A DNA stretch of 64,000 bases from Corydoras sp. C115 (GCA_019802505.1 JAFMOC010000003.1:7788501-7852500); one strand, 5' to 3'. Shown: positions 1 through 12,351, counted from the first letter of the stretch. Notes: generated by a model not told the origin, from the sequence alone. A program made the numbers and translations.

Positions 1-418
1 ATCCAAAGCAACTTATAAATGGGGGACACTAATATTATTTTTTTATAGATTACCTGAAAAGTCAACATTTCTTTTTTATAATAATGAAAGGTTTAGTGTT
101 AACAATTAGGAAAATGTCTTTAAATAGTGTACATTTGTTTACTTCATCTTTATCTTGCCTTTGCTGCCTAGACTTTTATTTTTTGACTCTGGTGGTGGGT
201 GCATAGTGTCTAATGAATTTACATTATGACGTTATACATCCAGAATCCAGTGTGATAGAAAGCACTGACATAAATGGTTCATTTAAACCACACATTCTCA
301 TACATACATGAATCTTCAACTACAGCCCAACTGCCTGTACCACACACACTACTCTACCACTCTTCTGTTATGTAATGAGGGTCAGTAATGTCCCTTAAGG
401 CAAAGACAGACAACTGTC

Positions 419-460
<42 letters not shown>

Positions 461-1055
461 CTCACACACTCGCAGACACACACACACTCACCCACACTTA
501 CACTAACACACACACAGAGGGAAAATAAGAGCCAAAATTATTCAATAAAGGTCTTATGAAATGTGGAAATATGGAGTGATGGAGTGACAGTAATGCTTTA
601 CGTTGATCTGGAGTGATTGTTTAACAGAGAATAAGAAAATTAGTGAATTATTAAATTGTATTATTTATAATTTTCCTAATCAGTAGTATTTTCTATGTAT
701 ATATTTTTTGGAATTATATTTAATTACATCTATAGGATATAGTGCGCATGTTCGGTGAACAGAAGGAGGATTCACTGCTGGATAGAAGGCCCTAACTGTA
801 ATTCTAATAATAATAATAATGAATTAAATTATAAACTGAAATTAATAGACTAAATTAGACTAAAACATTTTAACACTCATGGACAAAAAAATGGTTTAAG
901 AGGTTATTTTTGATACTACAGCATTTCTCATTTTCCTCCAGGTGAGCAAGATCATAGAGGCTGGATGGGCCCATTCTGCAGCTTGCTTCAGGGAGTGCTT
1001 GTGTAAGTGTAGCAGAGGGGCTTTTCACTTCTGTAGATGTCTTTGTGTAAGGTAT
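1..1055. other. AT-rich stretch without a recognised gene
   Basis: Unique-looking AT-rich DNA. It holds a CT microsatellite (424-456) with CA-rich sequence after it. A short minus-strand open frame at 870-1085 lies next to the L2 tail and has no convincing splice sites. I see no gene here. Confidence 0.5.
424..456. repeat. (CT)n microsatellite
   Basis: About 16 perfect CT units, followed by loosely CA-rich sequence. Confidence 0.95.
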
Positions 1056-2515
1056 TACATTTACATTACATTTACATTTAGTCATTTAGCAGACGCCTTA
1101 TCCAAAGCCACTTACAAATGAGAACATCACAAGTCAGTAGTTATAAAGAACACCAGCGACACTGTAGAATTATCAAACCTGAATGTTATCTGATCCTGCA
1201 TCCCCCCCCTTTTTTCTCTACAACAGATATTTGTTAAAAAGATGGTTCTTTAGTAGTTTCTTAAAATGGCTAGTTACTCTGCTTTACGGTTGGGAAGATC
1301 GTTCCACCATTTTGCAGTGGTGAACGCCACAGAGTGAGAATTAGCTCCTCGGTGAGGTGGAATCACCAGGTGGCAATCATCACTGGAATGAAGTGAAGAA
1401 GCCGGAGTGTATTTTGAAAAGATAGAGTGAAGGTAAGAGGGGGAAGATCCAGAAATGGTCTTGTAGGCCAATGGAGGGAAATGAGTAATGGAGTGACATG
1501 AGTTAGCTTGGGCTGGTTGAATACAAGTCAGGCTGCAGAGTTTTGAATTAGTTGTAGAGGTCTGATTGTGGAAGCTGGGAGACCGGCAAATAAAGCATTA
1601 CAATAATGTAAGGATGAGGGCTTGAACTAACAGCTGGGTAGCATGTTCAGTCAAGAAAGGTCTGATCTTCCTTATATTGTAAAGAAGGAATCTGCAGGAA
1701 CGGGCAGTTTTGGTAACATGATCAGAGAGTTTAAGATTAAGTCAATTGTGAAACCAAGGTTACAGACTGAATTGGTTGGAGAGATTGTGGAGCCTTCAAT
1801 TTGGAAGGTCAGGTCATGATGGATTGAGGGTTTAGCTGGGATAATGAGAAGATCTGTATTTTCTAAATTTTATTTGAGATGACGGGCCTTCATTCAAACC
1901 GATATGTCGGTGAGGCAGGCAGATATCCGATTTGAGATCACGGTGTCGTCAGGGGCAAAAGACAAATTAAGCTGAATTTCATCAGTATAGCAGTGGTAAG
2001 AGAAACCATGCATCTGAATGACTATGCTCAGTGATGTAATGTAGAGTGAAAAGAGGAGAGGACCGAGTACAGAGCCCTGAGGAACACCAGTGAGTACTTG
2101 GTGAAATTTAGAGATCTCCTTATTCTATCACACTTTGAAGGTCCTTCCTGTTAGATAGGATTGAAACCATTCAAGTGTTGTATCAGAAAAGCCTAATTCT
2201 AATAGAGTGGACAGTAGAATCTGATGATTTACTGTATCAAAAGCTGCAGAAAAGTCTACAGAATGAGGAGAGAGGATTGAGAGTTAGCTTTCAGTTTAAG
2301 TGAGTCGATCACAGAGAGCAATGCTCTCTCAGTGGAGTGACCACACCTAAAACCAGACTGATTAAGAAACATGGAGACCTGTGTAGATACCACCCGTTCA
2401 AGTGTTTTAGACAGGAAAGGTAAAAGTCGGGTTGCTGGCAAGAAGAATTTTGCAGATATCAGATTCTGAGATAGTGGAGAAGGAGGAGAAGGTTGGTTGG
2501 CTGGATGTGTGAGAT
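1056..2515 (-). pseudogene. L2-like LINE, 5'-truncated, reverse transcriptase remnant with 3' tail
   Basis: Read on the minus strand, this encodes parts of a non-LTR reverse transcriptase. LLPFLSKTLERVV and NQSGFRCGHSTERALL lie near 2300-2450, then a frameshift near 2260, then a 'DFSAAFDTVNHQ' block. Near 2000-2060 the usual FSYHCYADD-type box reads CYTDE, so the catalytic motif is damaged. Text like the L2/CR1 C-terminal region follows down to about 1270. Many stops and frameshifts make it dead. The 3' end (1056-1115) is a tail ending in TAAATGTAATG repeats, the same tail that ends the SINE B copies in this window. The 5' two thirds of a complete LINE are absent. I am confident of the LINE-2-like class, less so of the exact clade. 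Confidence 0.85.
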
Positions 2516-3204
2516 CTTTTCTGTATTAGGTACTGAATTTAATTGAAATAAACAAGTTTATATACTTTGTCTTACATTACATCTATCAACGACTTTCAGA
2601 CACAGTTGAATTTCTTTTTAGGAATTAACATTTTCACATATTAACACAGTGGCATGATTCCAACTGGGTCAACTTTCATCTTTGGCAACATTTTACAAAA
2701 GTTTCCCTGAACATGCCACAAACTGGATTGACACACTGTCAATTTTCCTTAGCTTTCCTTAGAATCAAGATGATGCAATGCATTGACCTGGATGTACTAC
2801 CTCGCTGCCAGTGTGATTCAAGAATTATACATTTGTTTAGGCAGTGGTAGGAGATCATGCTATTTGTGGAAATAAATGTTCGCTAAAGTAAATAACACAT
2901 ACCACAGTGGTATTAAAGCACTTTCACTGTATGGCCAATAAAATATCTGGACAAATTTACAGTCCTAATAAATGCTTTAGCCTAGTTGAGGGAGCATGTG
3001 ACACAAAGTGCTATTCAGCTGGGTTATTATTTCATCCTGGATGGTAACATTTTACAGCACTTCTTACAGCATGCATTTAAAGAGAAGTTTGTGGAGTTTA
3101 TCTTATTGTTAGATCACATTCTTATAACAAACAAACTATTTAAAACTATTGAGTATTTTCTCAAGTCGGGGAGCAGTTTGGGTCACACATTAATACAAAG
3201 GGCC
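2516..3204. other. No recognisable feature
   Basis: AT-rich sequence with short open frames only (such as 2986-3213 plus), none with homology that I can see. Confidence 0.4.
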
Positions 3205-3700
3205 CTATTTTAGTTTCGATTGATGAGCAAACCTGATCTGGCTCTGTCTTATGGCGTGTGCAGCTTTATAAGCTGCGACATCATATGCCATGGGCAGAGA
3301 GATTCCATGGACCCAATGGGAGCGGGTCTTCGGTAAGCAAAACCGTTGCAAACACATTTGTGATTTCAATATGAGTTTGAATGCAATGTGTAATAAAGTT
3401 CCTGGTGGGAGTAATCCTGTGGGAGTAATTCTAATCCACCTATCCCCGTTATAATTGGTGCCGAAACCTGGGCCGAGGCGGACCCAAGGCACTGATCATG
3501 GAGGCTGATCTGGCTCCACTGATGGCATTTGCAGCTTTAAAAGCTGTGACATCATATGCCATGGGCAGAGAGATTCCATGGACCCAACGAGCGGGACTTT
3601 GGCGAGTGACACCATGCCAATGCATTTGTGATTTAAATGTGAGTTTCAATGCAATGTGTACAGTGTTACAGTGTGTTTTGGGCATTAAATGTGATAAACC
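3205..3700 (+). mobile_element. Compact LTR element: LTR, primer-binding site, second partial LTR
   Basis: Two related stretches, about 3217-3455 and 3504-3690, share a TATA-like TTTATAAG/TTTAAAAG, 'GACATCATATGCCATGGG' and 'GAGATTCCATGGACCCAA'. The first holds AATAAAG near 3391 and is followed at 3456 by TGGTGCCGAAACC, which looks like a tRNA primer-binding site. Only about 45 bp separate it from the second copy, so this appears to be an LTR pair with nearly all internal sequence lost. Related LTR fragments lie at 22190-22400 and 23757-24052. No coding region remains. Confidence 0.6.
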
Positions 3701-4200
3701 AATCAGCTTGTCACTTGCCATTTCTTTTAAAGACTGACTTTGACGAATTGCTATTTCAGTGGTGAAATTTTCTATTCCCACTGGCAAATGCAGAAAGGGA
3801 GAAGACCACCGATTTGGACCCTGTTCCTTGTTAAATAATTGTAAAAAAGACGGAAAATGCATCATGCATCTTGTTGACTATTCACTTCCAAGATTGCAAT
3901 ATGCAAATGTACCTGAACACACTTCATTTTAAGACCTCACGCCCATCGGTGTAAATATATTTGCGAGAACAGTTTCTATTTAAATGACTCTGGCAGAAAA
4001 CGTAAAAAAAGCCTGATGGCAGGGTGTAGGATAGAAATGAGCATCAAGATACAACTTCTGCAAGGTGTAAGATAGGACCCATCTTGATAATTATTTACAC
4101 CTGCTGCCTGTTTTTGTTCTTACTTAAGATATAGATGCACTTCATAGTTCTGCATTTATAAACTGTATGTCAACTGTTGCTCTGGATGCATTGTTAATGA
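3701..4200. other. Diverged repeat fragment shared with 51590-51720
   Basis: The motif 'CTTGCCATTTCTTTTAAAGA' at about 3716 resembles 'CTTGCCATTCCCTTTAAGAA' near 51638 and the reverse complement of a stretch inside the hAT element at about 48850. This suggests pieces of one old DNA-transposon family. No gene is seen. Confidence 0.35.
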
Positions 4201-4202
4201 AT

Positions 4203-5075
4203 TATTCCCTAGTTTCTACTGATCAACATCCATCAGGTCCCATCAGGACCATTTAGATGGTGGATGATTTTTCCGTACTGCAGTGGTATTGATGTAGTGG
4301 TAGTAATGCATTAGATTGTGAGATGCTGGGAGGTGTGGATCAAACACAGTGGTGTTACTGGAACTTTAAACACCTTGGTCTCACTGATTGAGAATAATCT
4401 ACCACATAAACGTTTCAGCTATCAGCATCTGCCAGGCTGTTCTGTGAGCACTGGTGAAAAGTTACTCGGTGATTAGCACATTACATTACATTTAGTCATT
4501 CAGCAGACACTTTTATTCAAACCAACTTACAAGTGAGAGAAAATGGAAGTCAGTAGTAAAGTTGGAACAAACTACACTGAAGTTTTATTAAGTATTTTAT
4601 TTATTTACTATTTACTACTATTATTTATAGCATGCACCTTTGGAAGAGATGTGTTTTGAGCTATTTCTTGAAGATGCTGAAAGTTACACACCATGAGGTT
4701 GAAGCACCAAGCACTGTAAAGAGGACTATAAGTTGGAGCAATAAAGTAGATGTGTCAAATGAAATGCAGAGTGAGTTCACACAAATAAGTTTAAAAACTC
4801 CAACACAACAGCTGCACCTGATCTACTTAAGTGCTCAGAAAGATCGATTACCCAAATGAAACTGTTTAATTAATAAGGTGCTGATATTCTTACTATTTTT
4901 AATGGAAGGTGAACTAACACAAAATGAAAAGATGGACTACAGATGGACTGCAGTCTGTATTTGTAGAACCACAAAATGTATTTTAAGGTAAGTGGAACTG
5001 ATAAAATGGACAATGAGTTCAAAGGACAAATAAGTGTTAAAAATGTTGTGCAATTCGACACATTTAACTTCTACA
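4203..5075. repeat. Repeat D copy, interrupted
   Basis: The left part (4203-4480, with CAGTGGTATTGATGTAGTGG-like text) and the right part (about 4930-5075, with GATGGACTACAG, TTTGTAGAACCACAAA and GATAAAATGGACAATGAG) match the order seen in the repeat D copy at 59209-61019. The middle holds an L2 tail fragment and unassigned sequence. Confidence 0.45.
4483..4680 (-). repeat. L2-like LINE 3' tail fragment
   Basis: It starts CATTACATTTAGTCATT and continues with a diverged version of the 3' region of the LINE at 1056-1270 (shared GTCAGTAGT, and an AAGAGATG..TTGAG..TTTCTTGAA block). It lies in the same orientation, inside repeat D. Confidence 0.55.
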
Positions 5076-5094
5076 AACTAATGAAGACAATAGT

Positions 5095-5358
5095 TGGAAA
5101 GAACATTTCAGACGAAGGGCAGAAACATCCAGGACAGGGTGCCAATCACTGCTGGTGCCACACACACTATATGGGGCAATTTAGAGCAGCCAATTTAGTT
5201 TGAATCCATGTTTTTGGATTGTGGGAGGACACCAACAATTTGGACAAAACCCAAGCGGCAAGGGGATACATGGAAACTCCACTCTGATCGGGATTCAAAC
5301 TGGATCCCCAGTGCTGAGTGGCAAACATGTTAACCACTAAGCCACCATGCCACCCTAC
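5095..5358 (-). repeat. SINE A, truncated at its 3' end
   Basis: The head is at the right (CCACTAAGCCACCATGCCACC, the reverse complement of the A-box region). The tail half and microsatellite are missing. It is more diverged than most copies. Confidence 0.75.
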
Positions 5359-6107
5359 TATAAGTATAATGAAAATAATCTTGTGTTATAACAAGAATAA
5401 TGTACAATGTGGGTGCTTTATCTCTGAGAGAAAAGCCTTGAAGGTAAGCACCATAAACACTTTGAGCACAGAGAGTGCACCACTGCGCATTAATGTGCCT
5501 GAGTATTTTGGATTAAACTGCATTACATATACACACAGACAAAAGCCAGACAAGCACACATACACAAGCCTTTACAAGCTCAGAATGTAACACCATCAAC
5601 AAAATGAGGCTCTTCATCACATTTACAACTTTACTACTTTTCCTCCTCGAACTTTCCCTGCTTTCTAAATTATCTCCATATTTCCTTGCAAATTCAAACC
5701 ATCACCACCCCCTTCCTGTATCATCACCCCCTTCACCCCCTTCCTGTATCTTTAATGCATTCCATCCATCACCTCTCCGCGTTCCTGCAGTATTAATACA
5801 TACAGTGTCTCCTGCCGTTTCCATGGTGTTTCCTTCTTCTGCGCCGATCCCATTGAGTGTAATAGCGTCTGTAGTACAGCTAACTGCAAACTCGGTAATA
5901 ATGACTCCTCTGATTCATTAAGAGTTTAGAGTTTCACTGTGTGATTTTTATTTCTCAAACAAACTGAGGTAGTGTTAAAATGCTTCTTTTATTATCTGAA
6001 CTTCATTGGTACTCACAATAAACGTCAACCACCAACCCTATACACTCTATGAGAAAATGCAATAATAATCAGGTTTACATACAGCTTACTTCAGGTTTCA
6101 AGATCAA
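5359..6107. other. No confirmed gene; 105-codon open frame
   Basis: A plus-strand frame at 5604-5921 starts with a hydrophobic stretch and becomes Ser/Pro-rich. It has no recognised family or splice signals, and the opposite strand is also partly open, so I do not call it a gene. Confidence 0.35.
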
Positions 6108-6290
6108 ATTCAAGTTATTTTTTTTAATTAGTGCTTTTTACAACAGTACATCATCTCAAAGCAACTTTACTGCTTTTTTGTTTCAAGCCTGAACCCCCAA
6201 AGAGCAAGCCAAAGCTACAGTGGCAAGAAAAAACTTCCTATTAAGTTGTTGAGAAACCTTGGGAGGACCAAGGCTCAGTGGGGGAAAACA
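6108..6290 (-). repeat. Repeat C fragment
   Basis: It shares with 60096-60430 the text CAAGTTATTT, a TACAACAGTACAT core, CCCCAAAGAGCAAGC, ACAGTGGCAAGAAAAAACTT and GAAACCTTGGGAGGACCAAG. Confidence 0.7.
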
Positions 6291-6430
6291 TGGCAGTGGG
6301 AATTTGTGGGTAAAAGTTTTGACACAATCAAGTAATTTTAAGAAAAAGCCATTAATCAAGTGTTCTAGTTATTCCCAAACGACCAAATTGGAGGGTTTTG
6401 TAAATTCTATTCCATTAAGTTCATGGAATT

Positions 6431-6785
6431 ATCCATCCATCCATCCATTATATTCCGCTTTATCCTATATTAGGGTCGCGGAGGGGTTCCCCATGCCCAG
6501 GGGAGAACGTTTCGGGCGCTGGGCAGATACACCCAGGACAGGGCGCCAATCCATTGCTGGGCACACACTCACTCACTCACACAGACACTCACACTCTATA
6601 TGGGGCAATTTCGAGAACTGAATTGACTTGATCCATGTTTTTGGACTGTGGGAAACCGGAGAGCCCGGAGGAAACCCACGCGGACACGGGGAGAACATGA
6701 AAACTCCACCCAGATGGGGATTCGAACCAGGAATCCCTAGTGCTGAGAGGCGAACGTGCTAACCACTAATCCACCGTGCCACCCC
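6431..6785 (-). repeat. SINE A, near full length
   Basis: The tail (ATCC)n is at the left; the B box (GGATTCGAACC as read) and the head CCACCGTGCCACCC are at the right. Confidence 0.9.
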
Positions 6786-7679
6786 TCATGGAATTATAGT
6801 TCATTGAAATCTTTTAGTATACAGAGAAACAGTCAAAAACTGAAAATAGCTCTTCTAACCCTAAAATGCTGTGGATGTCCATTTACCAACAAAATAGCTG
6901 AAAACATTGCCTCTAACCATCAACCACCCACATAAAACACTCATTTCAAATAAGAGGTGGAGGGTGCAAGATGCATACTTTATACTCAATGAGCTATTTA
7001 AAAAAATGTGCATCTGCTGACATTCACATGAGCTGAATCTCAAACTGCATTGTTTTTAAACTGTTTATACAAAATGTTACTCAAAACAACCCCAGTTGTG
7101 TCGTTGTTTTTTTAAAAAGGCACATACTATACGAGGAACAGGAATAGGTTAAAATAAATGAAATATGTTAAATTCAATAAAAAAAAAAAGTAATTATCAA
7201 TGTTCATAAAGATTCACAAAAAATACCATATTTAAAATAGCCCTTCTGAGGATGTGTTTCAAATCAGCATACGTATGCACATGCTCTCAAATCCTCCCAC
7301 TGGCGCATGTGTGGGAGAAAAGATAATGAAGAGGTATACACTCACTCAAATTTGTTTCAGCACTTTCAGACTACTACATACAAAACCAGATTATGTGAAC
7401 CTTTAAGATTAGCAGATCATTTACAGCTAAAATTAGACTGTAGTGTTTTGAATTAATTGATGTCACTCAGGTCTAGCCTTTGTTTTTTTTAAGTACATGA
7501 TTCTATCAATGTCTTTTCTTTACAACATGTTTGTTGTGTATCATTGCACAAAGAAAGGAAATTCCTAAAAACTTTAGAGAAAGAAGTGCTGCTATATTTT
7601 ATTTTTTATTCTACATTTAGAATTATATTTTATACTTAAATGCTGTTATATTTTATTCTTTTAATCTAAATCTAATATT
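6786..7679. other. No recognisable feature
   Basis: AT-rich, unique-looking sequence; only short frames without homology. Confidence 0.4.
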
Positions 7680-8037
7680 CCATTCATCCATTATCTTCCG
7701 CTTTATCCTCTATGAGGGTCGTGGGGGGGTTCCCCCATGCCCATCCAGGGGAGAACATCTCGGGCGCTGGGCAGATACACACAGGACAGGGTGCCAATCT
7801 ATCACTGGGCACACACTCACTCACATAGACATGCACACAAACACACTCTAAATGGGGCAATTTGGAGAATTCAATTGACCTTGATCCATGTTTTTGGACT
7901 GTGGGAGGAAACCGGAGAACCCGGAGGAAACCCACACGGACACAGGGAGAATATGGAAACTCTGGGATTCGAACCGGGAATCCCTAGTGCTGAGAGGTGA
8001 ACGTGCTAACCACTAAGCCACCATGCTGCTGCTGCCC
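7680..8037 (-). repeat. SINE A, near full length
   Basis: Tail at the left (CATTCATCCATTATC), head at the right (CCACTAAGCCACCATGC). Confidence 0.9.
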
Positions 8038-8540
8038 TAAATCTAATATTTAAATAAAAAAAAAATTATTCTACCTCTAATGCTTAGGGTCAAAACTGGG
8101 TCCGTGAAACAGAATTTCTTTTGCATGTAAATTACAATAAAGTCTCCTTGAATACTTGTTGAAGGTCATCAGACTGGAGTTAAATGGTGTGAAAAAAGTT
8201 AAAATACCTCTAAAGAATTTGGACTCCACCAATCCAGACCTGAAGGTCACAAAGAGGGTAACATCTTAGCAACTAAAGGGCGTTCTCACATTGACCAGTG
8301 TTTCACATTGACTAATGACAAATTTTTACAAATCTACAAATCTATCAGAAGAAGATTGCTCTGCTCCATAAAGAACATTGCTGCCTGTGTACAGTACACG
8401 ACAGATTACATAGACAAGCCCATAAAAAATTGTGGACAAAAAAAAACAAACTAGCTTTGTTTTAAATGGGTGTTTTTTTGTGCGGGTCTGTTTTGCTCTA
8501 CCCTGAACACAGGATGGCTTACCATCATCGTAATATGTGC

Positions 8541-8719
8541 ATTCATTCATTTTCTTCTGCTTAATCCTCTACTAGGGTCGCAGGGGTTTCCCATGCTTAT
8601 CCAGGGGAGAGCATTTCAGACACTGGGCACAGGGAAAACATGGAAACTCTACCCAGATTAGGATTCGAACCTGGAACCCCATTGCTGAGAGGCGAACGTG
8701 CAAACCACTAAGCCATCAT
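8541..8719 (-). repeat. SINE A with internal deletion
   Basis: The tail side and the head side are joined directly at about 8625; roughly 170 bp of the middle is absent. Confidence 0.85.
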
Positions 8720-9705
8720 TGTAATACAAGGAACAATTAGGTTTCGTACCTTTTTCCATCTTGATGAGCATCAACACTTCTCAAAAATCTTATTTGATGA
8801 TTCCATAATACACTTCCACAAACAAGTGTCACAGAGCCTCCTGATAAGTTTCTGTTCTTTAAATAAAACAGGGAACCTACCTACATCTGATCATATTGAT
8901 TAAAAATACAAGACTTACTTTGAAATTAATTGCTAAACCTAAAGTTTCACCTACTTTTGGCAGAGATAAGTAACATTGGATCAGTTCCCAAAAGAAATAA
9001 ATCACTGAGTTTATATGTCTCATTTATTTAAACTGTTTAATAGAACTTTAAAATTAGATGAGTTATTTATTCATCCAGAAATTCTAAAGAAAATTCTAAA
9101 GGGGTCTTAAAATTTTACCTACCACTGTGATTTTATACTGCAACATCAGAATAAACACTATTTAAATAAAAAATTAAACAACCACTGTTACAAAAAACAT
9201 TAATTACAAATTATTCTTTAAGCACAAACCGATCCCATCTGTCTTCTTGTATCTGTCCTTAAATTCATGTTTTGTATTCATGTTTCAGTACATTTTTACA
9301 TTATTCAGAATGTCAGAGAAGCTGTTTAGAGACTAAAGCTAACAATCCTTGAAAAGACCAAAACTCTTTATTCTTGTACTCAGAAATCTCATCCAGGCTT
9401 GATGTTGTACATCAATCTGCATGTACAGCTATCACAATGATTCACTCATACACAAACAAGCCACAATTTTGATGCAAAGATTTAGACAACCATAGTCACC
9501 CTTTTTTGTTGGTAGGTTTTTTTTTTTATTTGTAGAAATATCAAACCCACAAATAATTAACTTATAGTTGCACTTTTTTCAAAGTTATCAATTCTTTCCT
9601 GAATTTACTGTTACTGTAATAGTAACCTGCACCAAAATGTAACTGCATATTTTAAATTGTGTTTCTATTTCTATTATATTTTCAGCAAGAAGAAGAAGGA
9701 GAAAG

Positions 9706-9789
<84 letters not shown>

Positions 9790-10122
9790 AAACCTCCCAT
9801 TCAATATGCCCTATGTATAAGTTAAGGTATTCATATAATGTGAAATGAACACAGACTAACACAAACTAAAAATATAACACAAGAACAAAATCCTAACACA
9901 AATTCATGCATTTAAGTGTTCAATTTCATCCTATTTTATATTCCCCTCATTCCTGTCATTTACTCAAAAAATGAAGGCAATTCAGTTAAAAAAAGACATA
10001 CTGTTTAGTCATCATTAAATCATTATATCAAGATTTCCAAATCCCCTCTACGAACCCAAGCTGGTCACATCCTGCTCATGTTCCAAACTTGCGCATGCCA
10101 GGTTTAAAAGACACGAGTGAGA
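8720..10122. other. AT-rich flank of the candidate last exon
   Basis: No gene or recognised repeat apart from a long TA microsatellite. If the exon at 10123-10334 is real, the 3' UTR would be here (minus strand). Several AATAAA-like signals occur on that strand, so I cannot choose one. Confidence 0.35.
9709..9783. repeat. (TA)n microsatellite
   Basis: About 37 TA units; it explains the Tyr-Ile repeat frames on both strands. Confidence 0.97.
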
Positions 10123-10334
10123 TCATACCAGAATCAGCTGCTTGTGTCTCTTGCCTTTGCGAACGTTATTAATGAAGCGGCGACCCATTTTCTTAGCATA
10201 CCAAACTGACACAAACATCCCGACTATATGAACGATGGAGAAGAACCAAAAGGATCCGAATAGGCAGACAGTGTATCCCAGAATAATAAACACACACGAA
10301 AATGCACCAGAGGGAGGTAGAGAGAGAGGAGAGA
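10123..10334 (-). CDS. Candidate last exon of an unidentified membrane protein
   Basis: The minus strand from about 10334 down to a TGA at 10125-10123 is open. It encodes a long hydrophobic stretch (from about 'GAFSCVFIILGYTVC' to 'IVHIVGMFVSVWY'), long enough for one or two membrane passes, and then a basic tail starting AKKMGRRF and ending in KQLILV. A hydrophobic helix, a KK..RR boundary and a short charged tail are what a real C-terminus looks like. The 5' limit is uncertain: the only AG upstream is the CACACACAG at 10335-10343 on this strand, which would leave two bases before the first full codon. That phase does not fit the phase-0 end of the exon at 30712, so at least one exon is missing or the exon belongs to another gene. 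I do not recognise the family. Confidence 0.5.
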
Positions 10335-10513
10335 CTGTGTGTGCGAGAGAGAGAGTATGGATGAGGGAGGAGAATATTCAGGGAGATGTTAATTAAGAAA
10401 AAGGGAGTGTTAAAAAACAAATGATAAGGCTGAAAACTAAATAAATACATAAGTAATAAGAGATTATACATAAAGATTATATGGACAAAATTATTGAAAT
10501 ATAAAACACACTA

Positions 10514-10531
10514 ATGATAGATAGATAGATG

Positions 10532-10609
<78 letters not shown>

Positions 10610-10626
10610 GATAGAGATAGAGATAG

Positions 10627-10676
<50 letters not shown>
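10514..10676. repeat. Compound (GATA)/(GA)/(GATAGA)/(GATA) microsatellite
   Basis: A short GATA run, then about 28 AG units (10536-10592), then GATAGA units to about 10630, then about 11 GATA units. It explains the Ser/Leu and Ile/Tyr repeat frames on the minus strand. Confidence 0.95.
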
Positions 10677-11539
10677 CTCTTATTTGTACTGGATTTTGGG
10701 TTTGGCAATTATAAAACACATTATGTAGAGAAACAGTTATAGTCGTAACCATAGAACAACAAATTACATCTTTATAGTGAGTAATATAGAATGATACAAA
10801 TGAATGTAAATACAAAAAGGTATACCTGATGGAGTGGCTGGCAAGTGTACATGCCATATGTGTGTGGCATTAAAGAGAAAGAGAGAGAAAGAGAGTTATT
10901 TGGAGTAATATAATTCATGTAAGATGTTTCTGTTCAATACACAATTTCATATTTATCTTTTCTTCATTCTCTTACACATGTTATACTTAGGCCAACACTA
11001 TATGAAATATAGTGAATCAGCTCACCATGGCAACCACAGGGTAAAAATGCCTTTACTCTCCCTCTCACTCACTCTTGATAATTCTCACTCTGTCTCACTC
11101 ACATTGAATCCTCTTCTCTCGCTTCATGTCTCACACACTACACAATCACCGTCATCTTTCATCTTTGTAGATTACTCTCTTTCCATTCTTTCTTTTTGAA
11201 TTAACTCCATTTCTACTCCAAATCTCTTTCCTATTAGTTTATCATCTCTTAATCCATCGGTCTCATTTGTTATCTTTCTACCCTTCACTGCATTCATTCT
11301 CCCACTTTTTATCCTTCTGATAATAATTTGCTCTCTGTATTTCAGTTTTTCGTATGACTAGATGTATGAAGTCTGCTGTTTCTCCTTTGTAGGTGCAATA
11401 ACAGAGCATTAGTCCTTGAGTGAAATTGTGCAGCTAATTTGTCACTTGTTTTCTCATACATATGGTTTTGGGGAATCACATAAAGACAGCACAAAAACAG
11501 CAGATGTATTAATTGTTAACCTTCGACAACCTTCTCTAC
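10677..11539. other. No recognisable feature
   Basis: AT-rich and CT-rich sequence; a plus-strand frame at 10924-11199 is low complexity. Confidence 0.4.
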
Positions 11540-11895
11540 TTGGGTGACATTGTGGTGTGGTGGTCAGCATCTTTGCCTCTTAGCACTGGGGATCCTGGTT
11601 GGAATCCCAATCTGGGTGGAGTTTCCATGTTCTCCCCATGTCTACATGGGTTTTTTTTCTGGGTTGTCCAGTTTTCTCCCACAGTCCAAAAACATGAATT
11701 GGCTGCTCTAAATTTGGCTGCTCTAAACTCTATATAGTTTTTGTCCGTGTGTGAGTGAGTGAGTGAGTGTGTGCCCAGTGATGGAGTGGCGTCCTGTCTT
11801 GGGTGTATTTGTCTAGCGCCCAAAACATTGTAACCTGGATGCGTATGGGGAAGCCCTCATGACCCTAGTAGATTAAGCAAAATATAATGAGATGA
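11540..11895 (+). repeat. SINE A, diverged full-length copy
   Basis: The A-box region reads TGGTGTGGTGGTCAGCA and the B box TGGTTGGAATCCC; the tail reads ATAATGAGATGAGATGATAA. It is older than most copies by its divergence. Confidence 0.8.
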
Positions 11896-12175
11896 GATGA
11901 TAATCTCTGCTTAGTTTTGCTACTATTGACTGGCTCATTTTTTAGCGGAAAATTCCTCATCTTAAAAAAAAAGGCATTTTATTCCTATATTTTCAGAAAT
12001 TTCATCAATAGTATGAATTGGACATGTACATTATTTATAGTTTCTAGTCAAATAGTTCTTTGAAGTAGTAGAATTTATAAAATTTAATTAAAACAGTCAT
12101 TGTTAAATGCATTTGGGGAGGTTGTTATGGAAATGACTAAATGCAGTTAAACAAAGCAAATCAGCACAAGAATGA

Positions 12176-12180
12176 GTAAT
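12176..12180. repeat. Target-site duplication, left copy
   Basis: GTAAT, repeated at 16996-17000. Because the base after both LTRs is G, a 4-bp duplication (TAAT) with an LTR one base longer is also possible. Confidence 0.85.
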
Positions 12181-12309
12181 TGTAAGAAATCCGGGTTCTG
12201 CGTCTGCCTCTCCTGCACGCTCTGTCACTCGCGCTCTTAGCCCCGCCTTCTAGTTCCGCTTTCGCTCCGGCACCAGGTGAGGCTAATTTGTTTGATGGGT
12301 CGTTTCTCT

Positions 12310-12351
12310 TATTTAAGCTCTGTCTTCGCACGGGACGAATCGCGAAGTATT
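12310..12351 (+). promoter_or_regulatory. LTR core promoter and self-primer
   Basis: TATTTAA at 12310-12316 lies 32 bp upstream of GCGAAGTATT (12342-12351). That decamer is the exact reverse complement of AATACTTCGC just after the LTR. The spacing fits a transcript that starts at or one base before it, so the RNA 5' end itself could pair with the primer-binding site. Confidence 0.75.

Noticed and set aside
5604..5921. 105-codon frame with a hydrophobic start
   Set aside because: Low-complexity Ser/Pro content, no splice sites or family; could be chance.
9657..9862. Tyr-Ile repeat open frames on both strands
   Set aside because: They are translations of the TA microsatellite, as are similar frames at 19385-19708, 27805-28008 and 29095-29379.
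10477..10857. Ser/Leu repeat frames on the minus strand
   Set aside because: They come from the GA/GATA microsatellite.
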